Made by a program: the position numbers and the translations under genes. Shown here piece by piece: positions 11,266-23,012 of a DNA stretch of 64,000 nt. The DNA is taken from assembly GCA_037179335.1 (NCBI GenBank), contig JAKZHN010000008.1:1488001-1552000 (forward strand), written 5' to 3'. This DNA comes from Cyclaneusma minus (Eukaryota; Ascomycota; Leotiomycetes; Marthamycetales; Marthamycetaceae). A model generated the notes under the pieces. The model ran no database searches. It was given only the letters and a program-made list of their open reading frames with translations, and was not told where the DNA came from. Every line of letters starts with the position of its first letter. Position 1 is the stretch's first letter.

Positions 11266-13775
11266 ATGCTCTCCACCAGAATTCTTTCCCCGGCGCGCCA
11301 GGTCGCAGGCCGCCGTATAGCCAATGCCAGATTCGCCGGAAACTTGAGGGCTACCGCTGCCCATATATCATCCGTGGGCACCAGATCATCTGCATTTCCA
11401 CTGCTACCAGTGACTACTCTGCGAACATACGCCAATGGCAGAGGCAGACCCCATCCTCCCGGCGGGACTCACCGCATGGACATGGGCGGAGGGGAGCAGC
11501 AGTCGGCTCTGGAACAGTACGGTGTTGATTTAACAGCTCGAGCGAAGGAGGGGAAACTCGACCCAGTGATTGGGAGAGATTCCGAGATTCACAGGACAAT
11601 TCAAGTTTTGTCGAGACGGACGAAGAATAACCCCGTCTTGATCGGTAATGCAGGTCAGTACTTGCTTATCACACTACGTCGTATTCTAACACTAACCTTT
11701 TAACAGGCACTGGTAAGACTGCAGTCTTAGAGGGACTCGCTCAACGAATCGTCCGAGGAGACGTACCCGAAAGTGTAAAAGACAAGAGAGTCATCTCATT
11801 GGATCTGGGCATGCTCATTGCTGGTGCCAAATTCAGGGGCGACTTCGAAGAACGACTCAAGGCCGTCTTGAAAGAAGTCCAAGAGGCTCACGGCGGCGTG
11901 ATACTTTTCGTTGACGAACTCCATACACTATTGGGCCTAGGAAAGGCAGAGGGTTCAATCGATGCCTCGAACTTACTCAAACCCGCTCTGTCCCGTGGCG
12001 AGTTACAATGCTGCGGTGCTACTACACTCGCTGAATATCGTCTGATCGAAAAGGACGTCGCATTGGCTCGACGCTTTCAACCAATTTTGGTCAACGAGCC
12101 AACCGTTGAGGATACTATCAGCATACTGAGAGGAATCAAGCCCAAATATGAGGTTCATCATGGTGTTAGAATCACAGATGGGGCTATTGTTGCTGCTGCC
12201 ACATTGTCCAACCGATACATCACCGACCGATTTCTTCCAGACAAAGCCATTGACCTGATGGACGAAGCAGCAACCAGTCTCAGACTACAGCAAGAAAGTA
12301 AACCTGAAGCCATTCTGGCTCTTGATCAAAAGATCATGACAATCCAGATCGAGCTCGAAAGTTTGCGCAAAGAGACGGACATAGCAAGCAAAGAACGGCG
12401 TGAAAAGCTCGAGGCACAGCTGAAAGAGTATCAAGAAGAGGCAGCCAAGTTGACGGAAATCTGGGAGAAAGAGCGTGCTGAAATTGAGGCCCTCAAGAAG
12501 GCCAAAGAAGACCTTGAAAAAGCCCGACACGAGCTCGAGCAAGCCCAGCGCGAGAACAACTTCGGCCGAGCCGGTGAACTTCGCTATGCCATCATTCCCA
12601 CCTTGGAGGCAAAGCTTCCAAAGGAGGGTGAGCCCGCACCGGGCGGAACACTCATCCACGACGCCGTCACAGCCGACGACATCGCCAACGTCGTATCTCG
12701 AACCACCGGCATTCCAGTCAACAGACTCACATCCGGCCACGCCGAAAAACTCATCCACATGGAGGACACACTGCGTGAATCCGTGCGCGGTCAAGACGAG
12801 GCCCTCCACGCCGTCGCCAATGCAGTCCGCATGCAACGCGCTGGTCTAAACGGTGAGAACCGTCCCCTCGCCTCATTTTTCTTCCTCGGTCCCACCGGCG
12901 TTGGCAAGACCGAGCTCTGTAAGAAGATAGCCTCATTCCTCTTCTCCACCGAAACCGCCATGACGCGCTTCGACATGTCCGAGTTCCAGGAAAAACACAC
13001 CATTTCGCGACTTATCGGCTCGCCCGCCGGCTACGTCGGCTACGACGATGCGGGCCAGTTGACCGAAGCCATCCGCCGCAAACCATACTCTGTGTTGCTG
13101 TTCGACGAGTTTGAAAAGGCTCACAGGGATATCAGCGCTCTGCTCTTGCAAGTCCTCGACGAGGGCTACCTGACCGATTCTCAGGGTCACAAAATCGACT
13201 TCCGCAACACGCTCATCGTGCTGACGTCCAACTTGGGAGCTGACATCCTCGTCGGTGCCAACCCCATGATTCCGTATGAGGAAAATCCCGACGGGTCGAT
13301 CTCGCCAGTCGTTCGCACCGCTGTCATGGAGGTCGTGCGGCGTGAATTCTCGCCCGAGTTTTTGAACCGCATTGACGACTTTATCGTCTTCAAACGGTTG
13401 TCGAAAGAGGCTCTACGCGATATTGTAGACATTCGACTGAGAGAGCTGCAGGGAAGGTTGGATGATCGTAGGATTGAGCTGGTGGCTGATGAGAAAGTGA
13501 GAGATTGGTTGGCGGAGAAGGGCTATGATCCGCGGTATGGAGCGAGGCCGTTGAACAGGATGATTAGTAGGGAGGTTGGGAATAGGCTTGCTGATAAGAT
13601 CATTCGGGGAGAGATCAGGGGCGGCGATAGGGCGGTTGTGAAAGTGTCGGAGGATGGGAAGGAGTTGGTGGTGATTGCGGAGACGAGGTCGGTGCAGGGT
13701 GTGGTTGTGGATGAGCAGGGGAAGCCGGTGGGGGATGAGAAGAGTGCGGATGGCTTGTTGGATCTCTATGACTAA
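11266..13775 (+). CDS. HSP78: Mitochondrial Hsp78 / ClpB-type AAA+ disaggregase
   Basis: ATP-driven chaperone that resolves aggregated proteins in the mitochondrial matrix with mtHsp70. Two exons (11266-11653 and 11707-13775) give 818 residues. The N-terminus is Arg/Ala/Ser-rich without acidic residues, as expected for a matrix presequence. There is no ClpB N-domain, a family feature of Hsp78. First AAA module: Walker A GNAGTGKTA (split by the intron), Walker B VILFVDE. A shortened coiled-coil middle region, rich in Lys and Glu, covers about residues 300-410. Second module: Walker A GPTGVGKTE, Walker B VLLFDEFEKAH, sensor region LTSNLG, and the C-terminal small domain with YDPRYGARPLNR. Heat-shock-like elements lie upstream. 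The identification is secure. Confidence 0.96.
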
Positions 13776-15492
13776 GACGGCCGGTCATGACGGTATTGTT
13801 TCGTTCTAGGCTTATGGTGGTTTGGCACGGCATGGTGGATTCTCGAATCTGGCGTTCTTTGGTCGACTTCCTGCTCTCTGTCGAGGATGGATGACTAGGA
13901 GGTTGGCTTTTTCTGGATGGAGCATGATGGACACGACATTCTCTTCTCTCTACCCTCCAAAAATTCTAAGATTCTAGGTTCTGTGTTTCTAGGAAAAGCT
14001 GGCGTTTGATGATTTGTATCATGGCAGGACAGGAGGCGGTGATATTTCACATGGTGTCTAATAGCATGGAAACCCCCTCTAATATACTGTGTGGAGTAGT
14101 ATGGATGTACAGTTGGAAGTCGGATTGGGCACTGGAATGATGAATCGAACCACTGGTTCGAGAATTGGGTACTCTTCCTGGCCTGTCCGTTTCCAAGTTA
14201 AGAAAAGAGTGATGCCACGGCACGATATTGACCCTGACCCGCCGGTCCCTTAACCAGATCACATGACATGAACATGAATTTCTTCTAGTTAAAGATTCAA
14301 ATAGTAAGCGAACTTGCAACTGAAAAACGGGTCTAGCGGCCGACTCTTTCGAAATAAGGATTGAACTTGACTCGCCCGTGTTAAAGGTTCTGTTCGACCC
14401 CGCCAGGGAGCTCGCCGGGACCCCATTACCCCCGTCATCGGCCTTCGATCGGATACCAAAAGCCCAAGAGGCCTTTCAACATCCATTCAATAACGCAAGC
14501 AAATACTTATCACTCGGGCAAAACCACAAGCTACCTTACATATCTAAGAGTTAACTGCCAGACTGGCCAGAGCCCACAGGAACAATATCTTCAACAACCA
14601 CCAGGTCCTAGCCAGACCTCCTACAATAATCCATCCACTCGGAAGCTGGACATGTGTCATTGGCTCTTTACACTTATTGTACGTCAATCAGTCATCAGCC
14701 AGTCCGTCTCACATCGGGAATCCCGGCTGGAAGCAGAGCGAAGCTGCAAAAGTATTCGCCTTATCAATAACAAGAACACAGGTCTGAGGTCTTTGAACGA
14801 GTCACAGGGCAGACTGCGGAGAGCTCGGAATCCACGTGTATACAAAATGTCACGATCGCAAGAATAAGGAGAGAGGGGAAGAGAGGTCTAGGAAAAATGC
14901 ACCTCACGGCATAAAGAAGCGTTCTCATTTGGCTAAAACAGCCCCACGCCCTCGCCATCCAAACTCCTAACCTTGCTCTGAGCTTATCACACCAATGCAT
15001 GTAAGAACAAATAGGTCACAAACGAGCAGCATCAAAGCCCACAGTACTAAGTAGCCAGACAACGACGCTGTGTGGGATTGGTCAAAAGTCGCAGTTCAGG
15101 TATGAAACAAACAGGGGATTTAAAGCGTTCAGTTCGATTGAGTGAGAACAAAAAGAATTGAGATGAAGCAGAGGCCACTAATAACCCCAACTCTGCGCTA
15201 TCGTAGCCTACATGCAAGGGTCATTCATCATGAAAAAGGTGAATATTCCTTGCACTGTGAATGTTTGTTGTTGCATGCCTTTTGCAGGAAAAAACGCAGA
15301 GCCTGCTTCCTTCCCAACCATCGTCGATCGATCGTACAAGTAAAACCACCCTTTGCGCCTCTCATAGAGTCGGACCGCTTGAAGAGAGATTAAATGGAAT
15401 TCGTGAGGATGGATGGAGTTGAGGTGGCTTTTTTCTTCGGACGGAACAGGCAGGTGTTCATATTGACGTTTTGGGTACTAGAAGAAGTGGAT
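13776..15492. other. Intergenic between two 3' ends, nothing recognised
   Basis: About 1.7 kb between the convergent 3' ends of HSP78 and ARF1. It holds both 3' untranslated regions. No coding frame, RNA gene or repeat could be supported. Confidence 0.5.
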
Positions 15493-16232
15493 TTAATTGT
15501 GACCAGCCTTTCGGAGAGAGTTGCTGAGCCACTCCAATCCCTCGTAAAGACCATCTCCAGACGTGGCGCAGGTGGATTGAATGTACTGCGCTTGTGTTAG
15601 TTGCACTCTTGCGATCTCGCAAATAAAGGCTACTCACCCAGGCGCGCTGTCTCAAGCTGTGAAGACCCAACTTGTCTGTGATCTCGGCGGCGTTCATGGC
15701 GTTCTGGAAGTAGTTATTAGCATTGAGCTTGTTTCACCGTTGACGTGCTCGTGGGGACTCACGGGCAAATCCTGCTTGTTGGCAAACACCAACAGCAGAG
15801 CATCCCTAAGCTCGTCCTCGTTCAGCATGCGCTGCAACTCCTCCCTGGCCTCGACAACACGGTCACGATCGTTGCTGTCAACCACGAAGATGATACCCTG
15901 GGTGTTCTGGAAGTAATGTCTCCACAGAGGTCGGATCTTGTCCTGTCCTCCCACATCCCACACGGTGAACTGGATGTTCTTGTATTCTACCGTCTCGACG
16001 TTGAAGCCTGGTGCGGGTCAGCATTGCACGAGAAAAGCAACGGCCGGATTGCAGCTTGCTGCCACAATAAGATGGAGTACGTACCAATGGTAGGGATGGT
16101 GGTCACGATCTCGCCAAGCTTGAGCTTGTACAGGATGGTGGTCTTTCCGGCAGCGTCCAAACCGACCATCAGAATGCGCATCTCCTTCTTTCCCCAGAGC
16201 TTGTCAAAGAGTTTCGAGAATGTGAGACCCAT
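15493..16232 (-). CDS. ARF1: ADP-ribosylation factor 1 (ARF small GTPase)
   Basis: Small GTPase that recruits COPI and other coats at the Golgi. Four exons: 16232-16085, 16007-15763, 15703-15638 and 15585-15493, total 183 residues, the usual length. Gly2 (MGLTFSKLF) is the myristoylation site, followed by the amphipathic N-terminal helix. P-loop GLDAAGKTT, switch I with PTIGFNVETV (crossing intron 1), switch II WDVGGQDKIRPLW, guanine-specificity NKQD, and CATSGDGLYEGLEWL near the end. The protein ends LRKAGHN. The DVGGQ signature and length separate ARF from ARL proteins; it is ARF1-like rather than ARF6-like on the N-terminal sequence. Confidence 0.95.
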
Positions 16233-16861
16233 GTTGGCGGTTGTGGTGATGGATTCGGGTAGTAAGGGGTTGTGTGCGGTGAAGATCTAGGAGACTCGAA
16301 GTCAGCACGGTGGCAAGAGCAGGTGGTGAGCTTGGTCGCAGGACAATGGATGGTGTTTATGGTTTGGTGGGGCCTGAAGACAGATATGCTCGGGCGGCTT
16401 TATTCGGGTGTGCAGAAGCTTATTGAGACGTTGGAGCCAACTTTTTTGAGGACACCGTCTAGCTGGTATCGGCGCAGCCCCGAACAAAGCGACGGCCCCT
16501 TGGAGCACAGGCGGGGCGTCGGCGTGCAATAGACAATGATCGCGGGCGGGAGAGGGTGAACTTACTTGGTGTCACGGTCTGGATGCCCAGCTGTGGATGG
16601 GGTTGCGTGACGTGGGTTGAGGCCTTGGGTTGGGTGGTTGATAGACGATGGAGGCGGATGGACATCGTTCATATTCGTGGGTATTTCTGGCCTTAGCGGC
16701 TAGCGCCCGAAGCGGCTAGCGCCGTCTTGGGGGGGTCATTTACGGTAGGCGAGAAGCCCGTGAACGTGTCAAGAACGACAGCTGCCAAGCACGAGCGTGA
16801 AGCTCGACGACTTCAAGACACCACTTCGAAAACCAAGGAAAATCTACTTGACTGGCCCAAG
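16233..16861. promoter_or_regulatory. Divergent promoter region of ARF1 and EMP24
   Basis: 629 bp separating the start codons of two divergently transcribed early-secretory-pathway genes. Only flanking promoter/leader sequence is expected. A near-duplicate AGCGGCTAGCGCC pair lies at about 16695-16725. No factor-binding site is asserted. Confidence 0.5.
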
Positions 16862-17642
16862 ATGCGCTTCTCCGTGTCCTCCCTTTTCCTGGCCGCCAGT
16901 GCCCTGCTCGGCCTTGCTACCGCGCACAATATTCAGCTCCCCGCGCATGGCCGAGAATGTTTCCACGAGATGCTTCACCGAGACGATAAGATGACCGTCA
17001 CCTTCCAGGTCGGAGACCGCGAGTTTGGCGGTGCTGGCAATCTGGACATCGACTTCTGGGTATGATCTGAGCTCTAGGGAATCCAATGGGAATGCGCCAA
17101 TGCTGAGAAAACCAGGTCACCAATCCTAACGGAGGCTACGAATTCAACGAGCGATCGGTCAAGAGCGGTGATTACTCCTTTACCGCACAGCACGATGGGA
17201 AGTATCAGTACTGCTTTAGCAATGAGGGCTGGACTTCGCATACCAAAGAAGTGTCATTCAATGTCCACGGCATTGTCTACGTTCCCGAATCCGAAGCACC
17301 GCAAGACCCCTTGGAATCAGAAGGTATGGCAGATGGACTCTCTTGCGATTGGGCAACCTGGCTAATCTATATGATTAGTGCGCAAACTCTCGGAACTTCT
17401 GGCCCAAGTCAAGGACGAGCAATCCTACATCGTGATCCGCGAGCGAACGCACCGAAATACGGCAGAAAGCACGAATGCTCGAGTGAAGTGGTGGAGCATC
17501 TTCCAGATCGGTGTTCTCATCGGCGAGGGCATCTTCCAAGTCTGGTGGCTGAAGCGCTTCTTCGAGGTAGGCAGCAGTAGCAGCCGACGCTTTGGAGTAC
17601 TTTGAGTCACTGACTGTTGTACAGGTCAAGCGAGTTGTTTGA
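16862..17642 (+). CDS. EMP24: p24-beta cargo receptor Emp24 (TMED2)
   Basis: COPII vesicle cargo receptor cycling between ER and Golgi, with a role in sorting GPI-anchored proteins. Four exons: 16862-17059, 17116-17323, 17379-17566 and 17625-17642, giving 203 residues, the usual length. Signal peptide at residues 1-20; GOLD domain with two cysteines (RECFHE and YQYCFSN) that form the conserved disulfide; a heptad-like segment (RKLSELLAQVKDEQSYI) with RERTHRNTAESTN; one membrane span (IFQIGVLIGEGIFQVWWL); cytosolic tail KRFFEVKRVV. The FFEV motif with a terminal VV is of the Emp24 (beta) type rather than the Erv25 (delta) type. The last exon codes for only five residues. The downstream neighbour region is non-coding. 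Confidence 0.94.
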
Positions 17643-20417
17643 GTGGGAGAGTAGGTGTCTTTATTGTATGGGACGGCGTCTATCAGCACGGCGAACAATC
17701 CATTTCGAACTGGTGAAGCATTGGGAAGGTCAAACGGATCATGCAGGTCGGCCATCGTGTATTATACGAGGAAAAGCAAATGGTCAAGAATTTCAGGGGC
17801 GCGAATAGAAAGCAGGGCCTGACAAGAGGCTTTGATTTGACTAAGTACCTATCAGCCTACTCGAAAATGTTTCGTCTAGCGTCAGTCTCGGGACGAATCT
17901 CCCGTCATATACATCCATTTGTCGAAGCAGTTGGGTGCCGTTGGGGATTGCTGTCGGCTGATGGCTTGTAGTATGCGAAAGGTGCGGAAGAGGTCTATAA
18001 ATTAACCTGTTCAAACCACCCCCTGGTCCAAGCTCAGAACAAAGACGATGAAGCTACCCAGCGAACGGCTCCAGTTCCATTTCAGCTGGCTCCTGAACAC
18101 AAGTACGTACAGATTCTCTTACTCTTTCCCAAGTAACCATTTGGTACTTCTGCAACAGCAGGCAAGCATTCTCAACAGCAGCACATCTTCCACGACACGG
18201 AATCCGGTAGTTCTGCAACAGCATGACAAACAAACACAGCTCCTGAGCAAATCTTTACTGGTACATTCGTCTCACTCTTCCTACTCGTGAATGTCCCAGC
18301 AGCTATACCGCGATGGTAGACACTGAATGCATCTTTCCGTTTCCCACCAGACCAATAGTAGCAATTGGTGCACTGTCCTGAAAGTTATCCTTGAGTGAGC
18401 AGCTATCACCGGAGCTTTTACATGTTGTGAGAATTAAGGCTTGGGAAGTCGGTGTCCACGAAAAATACTAGTGGGAACACCGTGAAGTGTTTCGCTTCAA
18501 AGTGGTACTTTGAGGGTAGAACGCGACAGGTAAATCCTTTCGACAGTGATAGATAGAATCTGCACGGCCGCGAACAACATTTTAGCTTTCTGAAGTTTAA
18601 TGCAACTGTTCATCGAGTCAGGGCATTGGAGTGTTAATACCCATCCGTGTGATCTTGCCACTATGCCAGTAGAACAGCGACAGGCAAATAGTGCAGGGGG
18701 ATCGCTCGAAAGGACTTACTAGAACAGTGAGTGGGGTCCTCGTGAAGCTATATAGGGGTTTGGCTTCGACTTTTGAGTTCCAACTACCCATTTGGTCAAC
18801 AGCAGCTCTGTCGCGCAACAGCAGTGTCCATCAACAACAGTGTATGACAGCTTGGGCAGCAGGATTGTGAAACCACGAAGTTACAAGAAAGCTCGAGGCT
18901 GAAAGCGAGGGGCATCATGTTATTATCAAAACTAGATCCAGCATACACAGCTATCATTTCCAATCCATGATCCATTCTGCGCTTTTAACAATGCATCTTC
19001 AGCGCTCGCAGTCGAGTATCTGGTTATTGTAAAAGGTCTATCCATCAAGCCAGGTCCCAAAAGACAGAATTAATGGTCCACTAATAACTACATATACGCC
19101 CCCATTCCCAGACGTCGTGGAGTTGGGTTTGGTCTCGAAAAGGCGGGGGAGGGAAGCCCTTAAATAATCATAGTCACTTCTCAGCTTCCAGCTTCGACCT
19201 CGTGACCTCTCCTAGCTAGGTCGTTCATTTGATGAGCTGACAGCAGCTAGGTTCGTCAACAGTAGCACCGAGGCACTGAACCTGCAGAATTGAGTGTTGA
19301 TGTTAACCTTTTGGAGACTCTCAAGGAATCTAAGGGGTACAGCACATGAGGATGTAAGATTTCCTCCCTAGTTTGTTTGAAAGTACCTACCTAACTCAAG
19401 AGGTTTTGAGAGATTATATGAATAGTTCACGCGGCTATGCTACCTTGCCCTTCTGGCTTTATGAACTTATCCGAACATAGTAAGTTCCATTGTCCATGGG
19501 AAGAACTTCCGGCAGATGTTTTGTCCAGGCATGAGGTAGTTTAATTCAAGCTTTCCATATCCAGACAGCGGAGGTCGAATCTTTGCGAGTATAGTACTTT
19601 CAGCCAAATCCAGGTCGGTTGGACTTGACGACAGTTGTAAGTAATTTAGAGAAGTCAAAGTAATTGGGGGATTTCCCAATAATTAGAAACCATGTGGGAA
19701 ACACCAAGAAGTGTCAAAAGCTCTCATACATCGAGGCGAGGCTTGGGAAGGCAGCAGACTCGCATTCGGATCCATCATGCAGGCAGATGATAAACGGCAG
19801 AGGCGAGAGAAGGGATGGTCGCATCGACGGAGGTGGAGCTGGAAGCGGGATAGTAATTCGCAGCTTGGGACCGGAAGTGGCGTGGGTGGAGGGTCTTCCT
19901 TGGTCCTGGTAAGACATGTCCAGCTTGGTATCTAGTACATGTAGACTGTAGTATCGGCTCGTACTCGCTCGCGCTGTTGGTCTTCCGCATGTTTCGCTGA
20001 CCGTTACCAGGGTCTTTCCCCAGTGAATCCCCACGGGGTGTGGTCGCAGGTTTAGACGGCCTCATAGCAGCTTCCCATTGGCCAGCCTTTCAGAATTAAC
20101 CAGACGACACCGGGCCAGCTCGATCCCGAGATCGTCAAAGCAGTCGCACAAGGCCGGCCTGCAGCTCAAGGGACTTGGGGGAAGCAGCTTCGCCCGAAGG
20201 TGTTGCCGTCGTCTTTTCTGCGGCAGCAGCGCAGCCTCGAGACGAAGTTCGCAAAGCAAAGCCGACTTTTTTGCGAAACATGATCGAGATTGAGTTGACA
20301 TTTTGATACCGGTGTCGCGAAAGAAGCTTTGCGAGAGCAAGGAGCAGCCTGGTCGCCCACAGATCTCAGGCCCCGCCACTCCGGTACGATACCGAAAGTC
20401 TCCACCCGACGGGGAAC
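17643..20417. other. Long gene-poor stretch with repeated CAACAGCAG-containing leaders
   Basis: About 2.8 kb without a supported protein gene. Three spots combine a TATA-like element with a downstream CAACAG-rich segment: TCTATAAATT at about 17994 then repeats at 18150-18190; GCTATATAGG at about 18746 then repeats at 18797-18845; a weaker one at about 19160-19265. An ATG at 18048 opens an 18-codon piece ending at a GTACGT donor. These may be untranslated leaders of small or non-coding transcripts, but nothing downstream looks like a conserved protein. Confidence 0.35.
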
Positions 20418-22482
20418 ATGTCGGCAAATCCCGTCCACGAGTCCGACGACGACGAGAAGAGTGTCAAGAGCCTCAGCCCGACTACCAATACTGACGCCGA
20501 AATCAAACACGAACCTGCGCCAGCTGAGCAATCGCACGAGGGCGCTCACAATCAAGGAGTATTGCCCGTGGCGGCTCCGGTGACAGGAGCCCAAGGAATT
20601 GTAGGAGAACCGAGGGAAAAGGCCGAAGAAGCTGCCAATGCTTTTACAGAACACCCGCCAACAGATACACATGCACCGGACCCCTTGGACGAGAAGCGCG
20701 ATGTTGCCACGGCCGAGGATCGAGAACTTGCCGCTGACAATGGCGCACCTGCGGGCGCCAATGGAGACGCCGAGGAGAAGATCGAGTGGCCTGGTGGAAT
20801 GAAGCTCGCTCTCCTCACCTTTGGTCTGTGTATGGCCATCTTCGTGGTCGCTCTCGATAATACCATCATCGCGACCGCGATCCCACACATCACCACCGTT
20901 TTCAATTCCCTGGACGATGTCGGATGGTATGGCAGCTCTTACTTGTTGACAACGACCTCGCTGCAACCCAGCTTTGGAAGGATATATACCTTTTTCAATG
21001 TCAAGTACACCTATCTCTTTGCCTTGGTGCTTTTCGAAGTCGGCTCGATATTATGCGCTGCGGCCACAAGCTCGCCCATGCTTATTATTGGGCGGGCCGT
21101 GGCCGGTGCTGGAGCTTCGGCCCTGTTCTCGGGGAGTATGACCATAGTGGCTTATTCTGTCCCTATGGCCAAACGGCCCCTTTACATATCGCTGGTCTCT
21201 AGTATGTTCGGCATATCATCCGTCGTCGGACCCCTTTTGGGTGGTGCTTTGACCGACCAAGTTTCTTGGAGATGGTGTTTCTGGGTACGGCAGTTCTTCA
21301 CCAATCCGAATAACTGTATATGTATATGGATAGAGCTAACAATCCAAACAGATCAATCTGCCATTTGGTGGACTAGCCTTTGTGGCTGTTATGCTCTTCT
21401 TCTCCAATCCGAAGCGGGAGCGCTCCACCATGACCGTGAAGCAGAGGATACTGGAAATTGACCTTCTGGGTGCAACGTTCTTGATTTGTGGAATTGTTTG
21501 TTTGCTCCTTGCATTGCAATGGGGCGGAACGACATACGCATGGTCGAACAGCAAAGTCTGGGGCTGCATTCTCGGCTTTGGCTTGCTCATAATCGTGTTC
21601 ATCGGACTGCAATTCCGCCGAGGAGACCGCGCTACCATCCCCCCTCGGATTCTTAAACAGCGCACCGTGCTCTTCTCGTGCCTCTTCTCCTGTTTCCTCT
21701 CCATGGGACTCTACACGTATGCCTTCTCCTCCCTTCCCCCGGTCTCTTCCCCTGAGCCCCTTCTCCTTTCCATCGATAATGCCCAGTAGTTTCCTATCAA
21801 CTAATCCATACAAAACAGCCATATCTACTACCTCCCCTTTTACTTCCAAGCCGTTAAAGGCACCTCCGCCGAAGGCTCTGGTATCCGCACCATCCCCTAC
21901 CTCGTCTCCAACATCCTCGCCGCCATCGTTGCCGGAGCCGCCATCACCGTCCTCGGCTTCTACAAGCCCTTCATGATAATCTCCGGCATCATCTTCACCA
22001 TCGGCTCCGGTCTCATCTACACACTCTCGGTTTCCTCCTCCGCCGGGCCCTGGATCGGCTACCAACTAGTCTGCGGCATCGGCGCAGGCATCGGTGTACA
22101 AATACCATTCATTGCCGTGCAAGCCGTGCTCGACTCAAAAGACATGCCAACAGGCAATGCCTGTGCCATTTTCTTCAACAGTCTGGGCGGTGCGATTGCA
22201 ATTAGTATTGCGCAGAACATTTTTTCGAATGGCTTGAAGAACGAAGTGCCGGTTTATGCGCCCGGAGTGGATGTGGCGACCGTGTTAGGTGCCGGCGCCA
22301 CGCAGCTCAGGAGTGTGGTGTCGGCGGCGGATTTGCCGGGGGTCTTGCAGGCGTATATGATTGCGCTGCAGCAGAGCTTTGTGCTGCCTATTGCGGTGGG
22401 CGGTATTACGGCGCTGTGTGCGTGTGGTGTGGAGTGGAGGAGTGTTAAGGGGAAGAAGCTCATGCCTGGGGGCGGAGCGTGA
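20418..22482 (+). CDS. Major facilitator superfamily drug/toxin-efflux-type transporter (DHA2-like, 14 TM)
   Basis: Proton-driven exporter of the plasma membrane; the substrate is not predictable. Three exons: 20418-21284, 21352-21716 and 21819-22482, total 631 residues. A long acidic, hydrophilic N-terminus of about 125 residues precedes the first membrane span (LALLTFGLCMAIFVVALDNT), whose LDNTI is the motif of the DHA2/Tri12 group. Motif A-like and other landmarks follow: GWYGSSYLLTT, QPSFGRIYTFF, GRAVAGAGASALFSG, VVGPLLGGALTDQVSWRWCFW and INLPFGG at the first splice junction, then YYLPFYFQAVKGTSAEGSG after the second. The C-terminus is short and hydrophilic. Both introns fall within membrane-loop boundaries and preserve frame. 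No secondary-metabolite gene flanks it. Confidence 0.93.
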
Positions 22483-23012
22483 TGGATATTTCGGAAGGGA
22501 AGAAGGGCATTGTTTCATGAGCGGCCTTCGTTCGAATGTCGGCGTTGAGACTTGGCGCTATTGCTGCATGATATGGGAAAACGGGATATAGATACCAGAG
22601 AGAGCGGGTTTGCCTAAATGGGCGGATATATGGTATACAGCACACAGCGATGGGTTTAGCGCCATAGCACTAGGTTCTGCATATAGGTTTATTCCGTCGA
22701 ATTACACCGGTACGAGATACGCAATAGGACTCTACAGTGGGATGGAAAAACTCTGGATACGGTCTACAGTGTCTGAACGATTGGGAATATTCCAAGTAAT
22801 TCGGATATTTCAAGTGATCGGGGTTATCCAAGTGATCACGATTCGGGAATATCATAATATCATTAATCTTAGGCCGTATCCAGACTTTTCCCATGACACT
22901 GAAAGTTTCCCAAATCGAATGAGGTGGTCCATTTCGCATTGAGGAGTGCCTTCCAAAATCTCCACCTATCAGCATCTCAAGACTCGTCTGAATTCATTTC
23001 GCACTCGAAAAC
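22483..23012. other. Intergenic, contains an inverted-repeat element
   Basis: 530 bp between the convergent 3' ends of the MFS gene and the permease gene. A 167-bp element with terminal inverted repeats occupies 22735-22901 and is listed separately. Confidence 0.6.
22735..22901. mobile_element. MITE-like short inverted-repeat element, copy 1
   Basis: A 167-bp unit bounded by imperfect inverted repeats of about 32 bp. The left end (22735-22766) reads CAGTGGGATGGAAAAACTCT and then GGATACGG. The right end (22870-22901), read on the opposite strand, starts CAGTGTCATGGGAAAAGTCT and then GGATACGG. The interior is A/T-rich with repeated GGAATATTCCAAGT-type motifs and no coding capacity. TA precedes the left end, but a matching duplication on the right was not seen. 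Similar units occur at 58.1 kb and, more eroded, at 63.2 kb, so this is a dispersed non-autonomous element. Confidence 0.65.

Noticed and set aside
12285..12836. 183-codon minus-strand frame inside HSP78
   Set aside because: Antisense mirror of the charged coiled-coil coding region.
17643..20417. C/D-box snoRNA from adjacent TGATGA and CTGA motifs near 19232
   Set aside because: The boxes are almost adjacent, leaving no guide region, and no terminal stem was seen.
20166..20966. 266-codon minus-strand frame
   Set aside because: Covers the promoter and the charged N-terminus of the MFS gene; antisense artefact.
21373..22065. 230-codon minus-strand frame rich in Gly, Asp and Glu
   Set aside because: Antisense of membrane-helix codons of the MFS transporter.
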